This document shows, one piece after another, positions 23,057-30,638 of a stretch of 38,001 nucleotides of DNA. The notes under the pieces were generated by a model that made no database searches, was not told the DNA's origin, and saw only the letters and a list, made by a program, of their open reading frames with translations. Source of the DNA: an uncultured Verrucomicrobiota bacterium (GTDB lineage: Bacteria; Verrucomicrobiota; Kiritimatiellia; RFP12; UBA3636); contig CAMVRE010000008.1 of NCBI GenBank assembly GCA_947169825.1, positions 1 to 38,001 on the forward strand, in the 5' to 3' direction. The translations under genes were made by a program, and so were the position numbers. Every line of letters begins with the position of its first letter. Position 1 is the stretch's first letter.

Positions 23057-23115
23057 CCCCCGCCGTTCTGCGCGAACGGGGGTGTCCCGGCGGCGGAACG
23101 CCCCCCACGAACGAC

Positions 23116-25770
23116 ATGAACGAAAACGACAGGTCGCCGGCACCCGCGCCGGCCGCGCCGCAGCCCGACTGCGGCATTTCCGAACTGGAGGCGATGCTCG
23201 CGCGCGTCCGCGCCGCGCAGAAGGAATACGCGACGTTCCCGCAGGAGAAGGTCGACGCGATCTTCCGCGCCGCCGCGCTCGCCGCCAACCGCGAGCGCAT
23301 CCCGCTGGCGCGCATGGCGGTCGAGGAGACCGGCATGGGCGTCCTCGAGGACAAGGTGATCAAGAACCACTACGCCGCCGAGTACATCTACAACGCCTAC
23401 CGCGACACGAAGACCTGCGGCGTCGTGGAGGAGGACGCCGCCGCCGGCGTCCAGCGCGTCGCCGAGCCGATCGGCCTCGTCGGCGCGGTGATCCCGACGA
23501 CGAACCCGACCTCGACGGCGATCTTCAAGTGCCTGCTCGCGCTCAAGACCCGCAACGGCATCGTCATCAGCCCCCACCCCCGCGCCAAGGTCTGCACGGC
23601 CGCGGCCGCGAAGACCGTGCTCGACGCGGCGGTCGCCGCCGGCGCGCCCGAGGGGATCATCGGCTGGATCGACGCCCCGTCGCTCCCGAAGACGAACCTG
23701 CTGATGAAGGAGGCGGACATCATCCTCGCCACCGGCGGCCCCGGCATGGTGAAGGCGGCCTACTCCTCCGGCAAGCCCGCCCTCGGCGTCGGCGCCGGCA
23801 ACACGCCCGCGATCATCGACGACACGGCCGACCTCGACCTCGCCGTCGCCTCGATCATCCACTCCAAGACGTTCGACAACGGCATGATCTGCGCCTCCGA
23901 GCAGAGCGTGATCGTGCTGGACGGCGTCTACGACGAGGTCCGCGCGCTCTTCGCCAAGTCCGGCTGCCACCTGCTCTCGCCGGCCGAGACCGAGAAGACG
24001 CGCAAGACGATCCTCATCAACGGCGCGCTCAACGCGAAGATCGTCGGGCAGAAGCCCGTCACCATCGCGAAGCTCGCCGGCTTCGAGGTCCCCGAGGACA
24101 CGAAGGTCCTGATCGGCGAGGTCGAGAGCGTCGAGCTCTCCGAGGAGTTCGCGCACGAGAAGCTCTCGCCCGTCCTCGCGATGTACCGCGCCAAGGACTT
24201 CGCCGACGCGCTCGCCAAGGCCGAGCGCCTCGTGGCGGACGGCGGCTTCGGCCACACCTCCTCGCTCTACGTCGACGAGACCGGCGAGCCGGAGAAGATC
24301 GCGCTCTTCCGCGACCGGATGAAGACCTGCCGCATCCTCGTCAACACCCCGAGCTCGCACGGCGGCATCGGCGACCTCTACAACTTCTCCCTCGCCCCCT
24401 CGCTCACCCTCGGGTGCGGCAGCTGGGGCGGCAACTCCGTCAGCGAGAACGTCGGCGTCAAACATCTGCTCAACATCAAGACCGTGGCCATGAGAAGGGA
24501 AAACATGCTTTGGTTCCGCGCGCCGGACAAGGTGTATCAGAAGAAGGGGTGCCTCGCGGTGGCGCTCCGCGAGATGGGTCCCGTCCTCGGGAAGAGGAAG
24601 GCGTTCATCGTCACCGACTCCTTCCTCTACAAGAGCGGCTACACCAAGCCCGTCGAGAAGGTCCTCGCTGAGCAGGGCATCCAGTTCACGACGTTCTCCA
24701 ATGTCGCGCCCGACCCCACGCTCGCGTGCGCCAAGGAGGGCGCGCACCTGATGGAGGGCTTCCAGCCCGACGTCATCATCGCCGTCGGCGGCGGCTCCGC
24801 GATGGACGCCGCCAAGATCATGTGGGTCCTCTACGAGCACCCGGAGGCGGACTTCATGGACATGGCGATGCGCTTCATGGACATCCGCAAGCGCGTCTAC
24901 ACGTTCCCGCACATGGGCGACAAGGCCTACTTCGTCGCCGTCCCGACGAGCGCCGGCACCGGCTCGGAGGTCACGCCCTTCGCCGTCATCACCGACGAGA
25001 AGACCGGCGTCAAGTATCCGCTCGCGGACTACGAGCTCATGCCCGACATGGCGATCGTCGACGCCGACCTGCAGATGATGGCGCCCCCCGGACTCACGAG
25101 CGCCTCCGGCATCGACGCGGTCTCCCACGCGCTCGAGGCCTACGCCTCGATGATGGCCACGGACTACACCGACGGCCTCGCGATCCGCGCGCTGCAGACG
25201 ATCTTCAAGTGGCTGCCCGCCTGCTACGACGCGGCCGTCGCGAAGAAGGCCGACCCCGTCGCCCGCGAGAAGATGGCCAACGCCGCCACGATGGCCGGCA
25301 TGGCCTTCGCCAACGCGTTCCTCGGCGTGATGCACTCGATGGCGCACAAGCTCGGCGCGTTCCACCACATCCCGCACGGCATCGCCAACGCGCTGATGAT
25401 GGAGGAGGTGCTGCGCTTCAACGCCGCGTCCGTCCCGCGCAAGATGGGCACCTTCCCGCAGTACGACCACCCGCACGCGCTCGAGCGCTACCTCGAGATC
25501 GCCGACGCGCTCGGCATCCAGGGCAAGAGCCGCGGGGAGCGGTTCCTCAACCTGCTCAAGGCGATCCGCGAGCTGCAGGCGCGCATCGGCATCAAGCCGA
25601 CGATCCGCGACTACGTCCCCGACGAGAAGGACTTCCTCGCCCGCCTCGACGACATGGCCCTGCAGGCCTTCGACGACCAGTGCACCGGCGCCAACCCGCG
25701 CTACCCGCTGGTCTCCGAGATCAAGCAGATGTACCTCAACGCCTACTACGGCAAGCACGTCGAAGTCTAG
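23116..25770 (+). CDS. adhE: Bifunctional acetaldehyde-CoA / alcohol dehydrogenase
   Basis: 884 aa, full-length AdhE. The N-terminal CoA-acylating aldehyde dehydrogenase (about 1-450) reduces acetyl-CoA to acetaldehyde, with the catalytic Cys in NGMICASEQS (about 258) and the NAD loop VGAGNTP. The C-terminal iron-dependent alcohol dehydrogenase (about 470-884) makes ethanol, with GGGSAMDAAK, TSAGTGSEVTPFAVI, and metal-binding His residues in DAVSHALEAY and FHHIPHGIAN. Such enzymes form spirosomes and mark fermentative anaerobes that reoxidise NADH. The first 20 residues are Pro/Ala-rich. No Shine-Dalgarno is visible although the leader is about 53 nt. The phosphotransferase gene follows after 30 nt. 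Confidence 0.97.
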   Translation: MNENDRSPAPAPAAPQPDCGISELEAMLARVRAAQKEYATFPQEKVDAIFRAAALAANRERIPLARMAVEETGMGVLEDKVIKNHYAAEYIYNAYRDTKTCGVVEEDAAAGVQRVAEPIGLVGAVIPTTNPTSTAIFKCLLALKTRNGIVISPHPRAKVCTAAAAKTVLDAAVAAGAPEGIIGWIDAPSLPKTNLLMKEADIILATGGPGMVKAAYSSGKPALGVGAGNTPAIIDDTADLDLAVASIIHSKTFDNGMICASEQSVIVLDGVYDEVRALFAKSGCHLLSPAETEKTRKTILINGALNAKIVGQKPVTIAKLAGFEVPEDTKVLIGEVESVELSEEFAHEKLSPVLAMYRAKDFADALAKAERLVADGGFGHTSSLYVDETGEPEKIALFRDRMKTCRILVNTPSSHGGIGDLYNFSLAPSLTLGCGSWGGNSVSENVGVKHLLNIKTVAMRRENMLWFRAPDKVYQKKGCLAVALREMGPVLGKRKAFIVTDSFLYKSGYTKPVEKVLAEQGIQFTTFSNVAPDPTLACAKEGAHLMEGFQPDVIIAVGGGSAMDAAKIMWVLYEHPEADFMDMAMRFMDIRKRVYTFPHMGDKAYFVAVPTSAGTGSEVTPFAVITDEKTGVKYPLADYELMPDMAIVDADLQMMAPPGLTSASGIDAVSHALEAYASMMATDYTDGLAIRALQTIFKWLPACYDAAVAKKADPVAREKMANAATMAGMAFANAFLGVMHSMAHKLGAFHHIPHGIANALMMEEVLRFNAASVPRKMGTFPQYDHPHALERYLEIADALGIQGKSRGERFLNLLKAIRELQARIGIKPTIRDYVPDEKDFLARLDDMALQAFDDQCTGANPRYPLVSEIKQMYLNAYYGKHVEV

Positions 25771-25800
25771 CGCGTCGAACAACAAACGCTTCACACCACC

Positions 25801-26634
25801 ATGAAAAAGTCCTCTTCCGCAAAGGCCGTCTCCAAAGTCACCAAAGCCCCCAAGGTCTCCAAGCCCGCCAAGAAGGCCCCCGCCGCGGGCGACGAGGTCC
25901 TGCAGGAGCGCACCGGCAAGCTCATCGTGCGCGACGGCGCCACGGTCCTGAAGATCTTCGGGCCGGAATACAAGGTCAGCGACATCCTCAACGAGGCCAT
26001 GAACGAGGCCCGCGCCGCCGAGACCGGCCTGCCGGTCCCGAAGGTGCTCGAGGTGCTCAAGCTCCGCGAGCACTGGTGCATCCGCCGCGAGTTCGTCGCG
26101 GGCAAGACCCTCGCCGACGCGATGGCGGCCGACAAGCGCCATCTCGACAGGCTGCTCGCGCAGTTCGTCGCGATCCAGGCGGAGATCTTCAAGAAGACCT
26201 CCGCCCGCATGGGCAACCTCTCCGACAAGCTCGACCGCCAGATCAGCGCCTCGCCGCTCCCGCGCGAGACGCGCTACGACCTGCACGTGCGGCTGCAGGG
26301 GCTCCCGCGCGGCACCGCGCTCTGCCACGGCGACTTCAACCCCTCCAACGTGATCATCACGCCGAAGGGCGACTGGCGCGTCATCGACTGGGCGCACGTG
26401 CGCCTCGGCGATCCGCTGGCCGACGTCGCGCGCTCCTACCTGCTCTTCTGGCTCTCGGGCCACGTCGCCGCCGCGGAGAAGTACATGGCCCTCGCGTGCG
26501 AGGCCCTCGGCGCGCGGGTCCCCGACGTGCAGAAGTGGCTCCCGGTCGTCGCCGCCGCCGAATCGGCCAAGGCGAAGGACCGGAAGACCCTCGACCTGCT
26601 CTCCCACTGGGCGAGCGTCGTCGACTACGTCTAG
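25801..26634 (+). CDS. Phosphotransferase enzyme family protein (APH/choline kinase-like)
   Basis: 277 aa. A Lys/Ala/Ser-rich, probably unstructured extension (1-30) precedes a small protein-kinase-like fold: KIFGPE with a candidate ATP-contacting Lys, the catalytic loop LCHGDFNPSNVI (about 174-185), and VIDWAHVRLGDPLADVAR (about 193), the DxD-type metal-binding region of aminoglycoside/choline phosphotransferases. The substrate is unknown; resistance should not be assumed, as many family members phosphorylate metabolites such as choline or fructosamine. It starts 30 nt after adhE without a Shine-Dalgarno, probably cotranscribed. The end nearly touches the convergent LMW-PTP gene. Confidence 0.84.
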   Translation: MKKSSSAKAVSKVTKAPKVSKPAKKAPAAGDEVLQERTGKLIVRDGATVLKIFGPEYKVSDILNEAMNEARAAETGLPVPKVLEVLKLREHWCIRREFVAGKTLADAMAADKRHLDRLLAQFVAIQAEIFKKTSARMGNLSDKLDRQISASPLPRETRYDLHVRLQGLPRGTALCHGDFNPSNVIITPKGDWRVIDWAHVRLGDPLADVARSYLLFWLSGHVAAAEKYMALACEALGARVPDVQKWLPVVAAAESAKAKDRKTLDLLSHWASVVDYV

Positions 26635-26640
26635 CGCGGA

Positions 26641-27087
26641 TCAGAGGGCGGCGAGCAGCGCGCGGCATCCTTCGAGGACGTCGCGCCAGGTCGTGGCGAA
26701 GTCGCGCGTGTACCACGGGTCGGCGACGGGGCCCGGACGGTCGGTCCAGTCGAGCAGGAGCGAGACCTTGCCCTCCGGGTCGCCGGGAAAGAGGCGGAGC
26801 AGGTCGCGGCGGTTCGCCTCGTCCATCCCGACGATGCGGTCCCAGCGGGCGTAGTCGGCGCGCGTGGCGAGGCGCGCCGTCTTGCCGTCGCAGGCGATGC
26901 CGTGCGCGGCGAGCTCGCGCCGCGCGGGCGGATAGACCGGGTTGCCGATCTCGTCGGTGTGCAGCGCCGCCGAGGCGATCTCGAACTCGCCCTCGCGCCC
27001 GGCCCTGCGCGCGAGGTCCTTCATGCAGAACTCGGCCATCGGGCTGCGGCAGATGTTGCCGTGGCAGACGAAAAGGATGCGTGTCAT
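26641..27087 (-). CDS. Low molecular weight protein-tyrosine phosphatase
   Basis: 148 aa, normal length. The active-site loop VCHGNICRSP (Cys8, Arg14, Ser15) is at the N-terminus and the general-acid Asp lies in DPWYT (about 122). It removes phosphate from protein tyrosines; in bacteria many partner with tyrosine kinases that control exopolysaccharide export, but none is adjacent here. Its ATG overlaps the stop of the YgjV-like gene by 4 nt (ATGA), the last link of a four-gene coupled chain. Confidence 0.93.
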   Translation of the reverse strand: MTRILFVCHGNICRSPMAEFCMKDLARRAGREGEFEIASAALHTDEIGNPVYPPARRELAAHGIACDGKTARLATRADYARWDRIVGMDEANRRDLLRLFPGDPEGKVSLLLDWTDRPGPVADPWYTRDFATTWRDVLEGCRALLAAL

Positions 27088-27662
27088 GGCGCGACTCCTT
27101 CGGCGCGTCGGGCGCGGCGGGCGTCGCGGGCGATGGCGACGTAGAGCGAAATCTGGCTGAGGACCTCGCAGAGCGTTCCGGGGATCGAGCCGGCGAGGAC
27201 GTCGTAGACGAGCCAGAGCAGGCTGACGACGACGAGAAGCAGCCGCGCGAGGCGGACGCGGAACGTCCAGAGCGCGTAGCACCCGAGGCACTGCGCCGCG
27301 GCGGAGAGCAGCAGCCGCGGACCCTCGCCCTGCGCGAGGCCCGCCCACGCGGCCGCGCCGACGCAGAGCGCGCTGAAGAGCCACGGCCAGAACGGGCGGG
27401 ACGCCCACGCGCGCGCGCCGCGCTGCGAGTAGACGCTTCCGCGGACGAGGCCCAGCAGGTTCAGCAGCCCGCCGGTCCACGCGCCGAGCAGCAGCAGGTG
27501 CGTCGTCCAGAAGAGGCTTCCGACCGCCTGCCGCAGCGCGATGCCCCGGGTCGTGCGCGCCTGGTAGCTCAGGCAGGTGACGACGAGCGCGACCAGCCCG
27601 AGTCCCTGCGCGACGGGATGCTCCGAGACGAGCCGGACGATTTCGTTCCAGGGCGCGATCAT
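27084..27662 (-). CDS. YgjV-like inner membrane protein
   Basis: 192 aa with about six hydrophobic helices. The first part (GLGLVALVVTCLSYQARTTR) and the pattern of small helices with QAVGSLFWTTHLLLLG resemble the YgjV family of bacterial inner-membrane proteins, whose function is unknown. The C-terminus is basic and cytoplasmic by charge. The ATG at 27662 overlaps the stop of ogt (ATGA), and its own stop overlaps the LMW-PTP start. Family assignment is moderate; membrane location is clear. Confidence 0.68.
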   Translation of the reverse strand: MIAPWNEIVRLVSEHPVAQGLGLVALVVTCLSYQARTTRGIALRQAVGSLFWTTHLLLLGAWTGGLLNLLGLVRGSVYSQRGARAWASRPFWPWLFSALCVGAAAWAGLAQGEGPRLLLSAAAQCLGCYALWTFRVRLARLLLVVVSLLWLVYDVLAGSIPGTLCEVLSQISLYVAIARDARRARRAEGVAP

Positions 27663-28180
27663 GGGATGCTCCGTTTCTCGTGGGCGAGGAGCGCGATCTT
27701 GTTGCGGAGGCCGCCGCCGTATCCGACGAGGGCGCCGGCGGCGCCGACGACGCGGTGGCACGGGACGACGATGCAGATCGGATTCCAGCCGACGGCCTGC
27801 CCGACCGCCTGCGCGGACATCCGCGCGAGCCCGCGCCGGCGGGCGATCGCCGCCGCGATCTCGCCGTAGGTCGCGGTCGCGCCGAAGGGGATGGCGAGCA
27901 TCGCGTCCACGACGTCCCGGCGGAACGGCGTGAGGCCGTCGATGCGGTAGGGCGGCGCGAAGTCCGGCTGCCGGCCGGAGAAGTAGGCGTCGAGCCAGCG
28001 GCGCGTTTCGCGGAGGACGGGCGTCTCGTGCGCGCCGTCGCCGGGACGAAGCGCCGGCGCGTTGCGCGACCCCTCGAACCACAGGCCCGTCAGCGCGTCG
28101 CCGTCGGAGACCAGGATCAGGTCGGCGAAGCCGCGCGGGGTTCGATAGATCGAAACGGCCATGGCGTTGGCGAGCGTCAC
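27659..28180 (-). CDS. ogt: Methylated-DNA--protein-cysteine methyltransferase
   Basis: 173 aa, a suicide DNA-repair protein that takes methyl groups from O6-methylguanine onto its cysteine. The active site VVPCHRVVG and the recognition-helix region MSAQAVGQAVGWNP are conserved; the N-terminal ribonuclease-like part is divergent, as is usual. The GTG at 28180 is chosen because it overlaps the upstream stop as GTGA, as in other pairs of this window. The ATG at 28162 (167 aa, beginning MAVSIYR) is a good alternative. No AdaA-like domain is fused. Confidence 0.92.
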   Translation of the reverse strand: MTLANAMAVSIYRTPRGFADLILVSDGDALTGLWFEGSRNAPALRPGDGAHETPVLRETRRWLDAYFSGRQPDFAPPYRIDGLTPFRRDVVDAMLAIPFGATATYGEIAAAIARRRGLARMSAQAVGQAVGWNPICIVVPCHRVVGAAGALVGYGGGLRNKIALLAHEKRSIP

Positions 28181-28731
28181 GCCAGGTTCGCCACGCGGAG
28201 GATTCCGCCGTCCGCGAGGCGGCGGATTTCCAGGTGCCGGCCCTCGAGGAGCGCGTAGGAGGACTCGGAGCCGCCCTTGGGGATCGAGATCGAGCCGGGG
28301 TTGAAGCACCAGAGGTCGTGGACGCGCTCGACGGTCGGGACGTGCGTGTGGCCCGTGGCGACGATGGCGCCGGCGGGGAGCGGCGGGAGCTGCTCGTCCG
28401 GCCCCCAGAGGTGGCCGTGGGAGAGGAAGAGCCGGACGCCGTCGGCCACAACGGTCGCGTAGGTCCCGAGCATCGGGAACGAGAGCATGTACTGGTCGAT
28501 CTCGGCGTCGCAGTTGCCGCGGACGGCCACGATGCGCTCGGCCATCGCGTTGAACGCCTCCGCGGAGGCCTTCGTGTCGTAGTCCAGCGGGACGCCGTTG
28601 CGCGGTCCGTGGTAGAGCGCGTCGCCGAGGAAGCAGACGAGGTCCGGCGCGTCGGCCTCGACGCGGGCGCGCAGCGCCTGCATCGCGGCGAAGACCCCGT
28701 GGGAGTCGGAGAAGAGGAGAATGCGTGCCAT
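28177..28731 (-). CDS. YfcE-like metallophosphoesterase
   Basis: 184 aa, normal for small calcineurin-like phosphodiesterases of the YfcE/MJ0936 group. Metal-binding motifs in order: LLFSDSHG (Asp9, His11), FLGDALYHG, VRGNCD, LSHGHLWG and ATGHTHVP. It probably hydrolyses a phosphodiester; the physiological substrate is unknown. TAGAAT ends 8 nt before the ATG at 28731, giving a leaderless message. It opens the chain of four genes that overlap by 4 nt each, and is divergent from the ABC exporter operon. Confidence 0.92.
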   Translation of the reverse strand: MARILLFSDSHGVFAAMQALRARVEADAPDLVCFLGDALYHGPRNGVPLDYDTKASAEAFNAMAERIVAVRGNCDAEIDQYMLSFPMLGTYATVVADGVRLFLSHGHLWGPDEQLPPLPAGAIVATGHTHVPTVERVHDLWCFNPGSISIPKGGSESSYALLEGRHLEIRRLADGGILRVANLA

Positions 28732-28739
28732 GGCGGCGG

Positions 28740-28768
28740 ATTCTACCAGATGAACCCATCGCGCGCAA
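28740..28768 (-). promoter_or_regulatory. Leaderless-type promoter of the YfcE-ogt operon
   Basis: On the minus strand TTGCGC (28763-28768), a 17-nt spacer and TAGAAT (28740-28745), 8 nt before the ATG. The same -35 and spacer occur before manC and the DUF1653 gene at 34267. Confidence 0.72.
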
Positions 28769-28773
28769 AACCC

Positions 28774-28802
28774 TTTCGCAGGAGGCAACAATCTGGTAGA
28801 CT
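28774..28802 (+). promoter_or_regulatory. Promoter of the ABC exporter operon
   Basis: TTTCGC (28774-28779), a 17-nt spacer and TAGACT (28797-28802). The -35 is poor, so an activator may be needed. The leader is about 36 nt, with no Shine-Dalgarno at the start. Back to back with the YfcE promoter. Confidence 0.45.
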
Positions 28803-28844
28803 CCGCAGCCTGCATTCGCCCGAAATCCCAGCCCTGGCCCGCCG

Positions 28845-30638
28845 ATGCGCTTCCTGAAAGGCTGCAAGACCTTCTTTCTGCTGTGCATGCTGTGCGCGGC
28901 GATTTCCGCGCTGGCGGACATGGTCGCGCCGCAGATCGTCCGGGTGACCGTGGACCAGATCATCCTGGGCGAGAGCGCCGGTTCGCTCCACCCCGCCGTC
29001 GCCCGCGCGCTGGAGGCGCTCGGCGGCGCGGAGCGGCTGCGGGAGCGCCTCTGGATCATGGCGCTCGCGGTGGTCGCCGTGACGCTCGTCAAGTGCGCCG
29101 CGCAGTACGGCTTCCGGGTGTTCAACGCCAAGGGCTGCGAGACGCTGGTCAAGACCCTGCGGGACACGCTGTTCCGCCACATCGAGCGCCTTCCCTTCCA
29201 GTGGCACGTGCAGAACCACACGGGCGACATCATCCAGCGCTGCACCAGCGACATCGAGACGACCCGGAGCTTCGTCTCCGAGCAGATGACCCAGCTGCTC
29301 CGCATCGCGATCCTGCTGGCGATGAGCGTCTTCTTCATGCTTCGCATGAACGCGGCCCTGACCCTGGTCGCGATGGTCCCCCTGCCGGCCATCGTCTGGT
29401 ATTCGCTCCTCTTCCACCGCCGGTTCCGGAAGGGGTTCCAGACCTGCGACGAGAACGAGGGCCGCCTCTCCGCCATGGCGCAGGAGAACCTGACCGGCGT
29501 GCGGGTGGTGCGGGCCTTCGGCCGCGAGCGCCACGAGCGGGACCGGTTCGCGGCGCAGAACGAGCACTACACGTCCCTGTGGGTGCGGCTCGGCCGCCTG
29601 ATGTCCTTCTTCTGGGCCTCGGCCGACGTCCTCTCCGGCGTGCAGGTCATGCTGGTGGTCGTCTTCGGCGCGCGGTTCTGCCTGCGGGGGGAGATGACCA
29701 GCGGCGAGTACATCGCCTTCGTCAGCTACAACGGGATGCTGGTCTGGCCGGTGCGCATGCTCGGGCGGATGATCGGCGAGATGTCCAAGGCCCGGGTCGG
29801 ACTCCGGCGCATCGGCTTCATCCTGGACGCGGAGGAGGAGCAGGACGCGCCGGACGCGGTGGCGCCGCCCCTGGACGGCGACATCCGCTTCGAGCACGTG
29901 TCCTTCGCCTACGACGGCTGCCCGGAGACGCTGCACGACATCGATCTGACGATCCCCGCCGGCACCACGCTCGGCATCCTCGGCGGCACGGGCTCCGGTA
30001 AGAGCACGCTGACGTATCTGCTGGACCGGCTCTACCCGCTTCCGCCGGAATGCGGCCGGATCACGATCGGCGGCGTGGACATCGCGAAGATCCGCCTGGA
30101 CCACCTCCGCCGGAACGTCGGCATGGTCCTCCAGGAGCCCTTCCTGTTCTCCCGGACCCTGCGGGAGAACCTCTCCGTCGCGGCGCCGGACCTGCCGGAG
30201 GCGGAGCTCCGCGCGGCGGCGGAGGCCGCCTGCCTCGCGGAGACGGTCGCCGGCTTCTCGAAGGGCTACGAGACCTTCGTGGGCGAACGGGGCGTCACGC
30301 TCTCCGGCGGCCAGAAGCAGCGCGCCGCGATCGCGCGGATGCTGGTCCGGAAGGCGCCGATCATGGTCTTCGACGACTCGCTGAGCGCCGTGGACACGGA
30401 GACCGACGCGCGGATCCGCCGCGCGCTGGAGCGGAGGTTCGGCACGGCGACGATCCTCCTGATCTCCCACCGCATCACCACGCTGAGCAAGGCGGACCAG
30501 GTGCTGGTGCTGGACCACGGGCGCGTCAGCCAGCTGGGGACCCCGGAACAGCTCCGGAACCAGCCCGGGCTGTACCGGCGGATCCACGAGATCCAGTCGG
30601 CGTCCGTCGAGATGCAGGAAGCGGAGGCGCGGGCATGA
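28845..30638 (+). CDS. ABC exporter half-transporter, subunit 1 (degenerate catalytic site)
   Basis: 597 aa, six-helix membrane domain (about 1-320) fused to an ATPase domain (about 345-590). Walker A is GGTGSGKST (about 379) and the signature LSGGQKQR (about 485) is canonical, but Walker B reads IMVFDDSLSAVD (about 506), with Asp in place of the catalytic Glu. Such Asp-bearing subunits are known in heterodimeric exporters like BmrC/D and TM287/288, where one site is non-hydrolytic. It pairs with the next gene, overlapping it by 4 nt (ATGA). Substrates of this group are drugs, lipids or peptides; none can be assigned here. Confidence 0.92.
   Translation: MRFLKGCKTFFLLCMLCAAISALADMVAPQIVRVTVDQIILGESAGSLHPAVARALEALGGAERLRERLWIMALAVVAVTLVKCAAQYGFRVFNAKGCETLVKTLRDTLFRHIERLPFQWHVQNHTGDIIQRCTSDIETTRSFVSEQMTQLLRIAILLAMSVFFMLRMNAALTLVAMVPLPAIVWYSLLFHRRFRKGFQTCDENEGRLSAMAQENLTGVRVVRAFGRERHERDRFAAQNEHYTSLWVRLGRLMSFFWASADVLSGVQVMLVVVFGARFCLRGEMTSGEYIAFVSYNGMLVWPVRMLGRMIGEMSKARVGLRRIGFILDAEEEQDAPDAVAPPLDGDIRFEHVSFAYDGCPETLHDIDLTIPAGTTLGILGGTGSGKSTLTYLLDRLYPLPPECGRITIGGVDIAKIRLDHLRRNVGMVLQEPFLFSRTLRENLSVAAPDLPEAELRAAAEAACLAETVAGFSKGYETFVGERGVTLSGGQKQRAAIARMLVRKAPIMVFDDSLSAVDTETDARIRRALERRFGTATILLISHRITTLSKADQVLVLDHGRVSQLGTPEQLRNQPGLYRRIHEIQSASVEMQEAEARA

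Noticed and set aside
23032-26607. Open frame of 1191 codons on the minus strand opposite adhE
   Set aside because: It is antisense to adhE and the phosphotransferase, whose motifs are unmistakable. Long antisense frames are expected where third positions are nearly all G or C, and its composition is Arg/Asp/Val/Gly-rich without any domain.
25801-26634. Aminoglycoside resistance gene
   Set aside because: Only the general phosphotransferase fold is visible; nothing points to antibiotic specificity, and the adhE context suggests metabolism.
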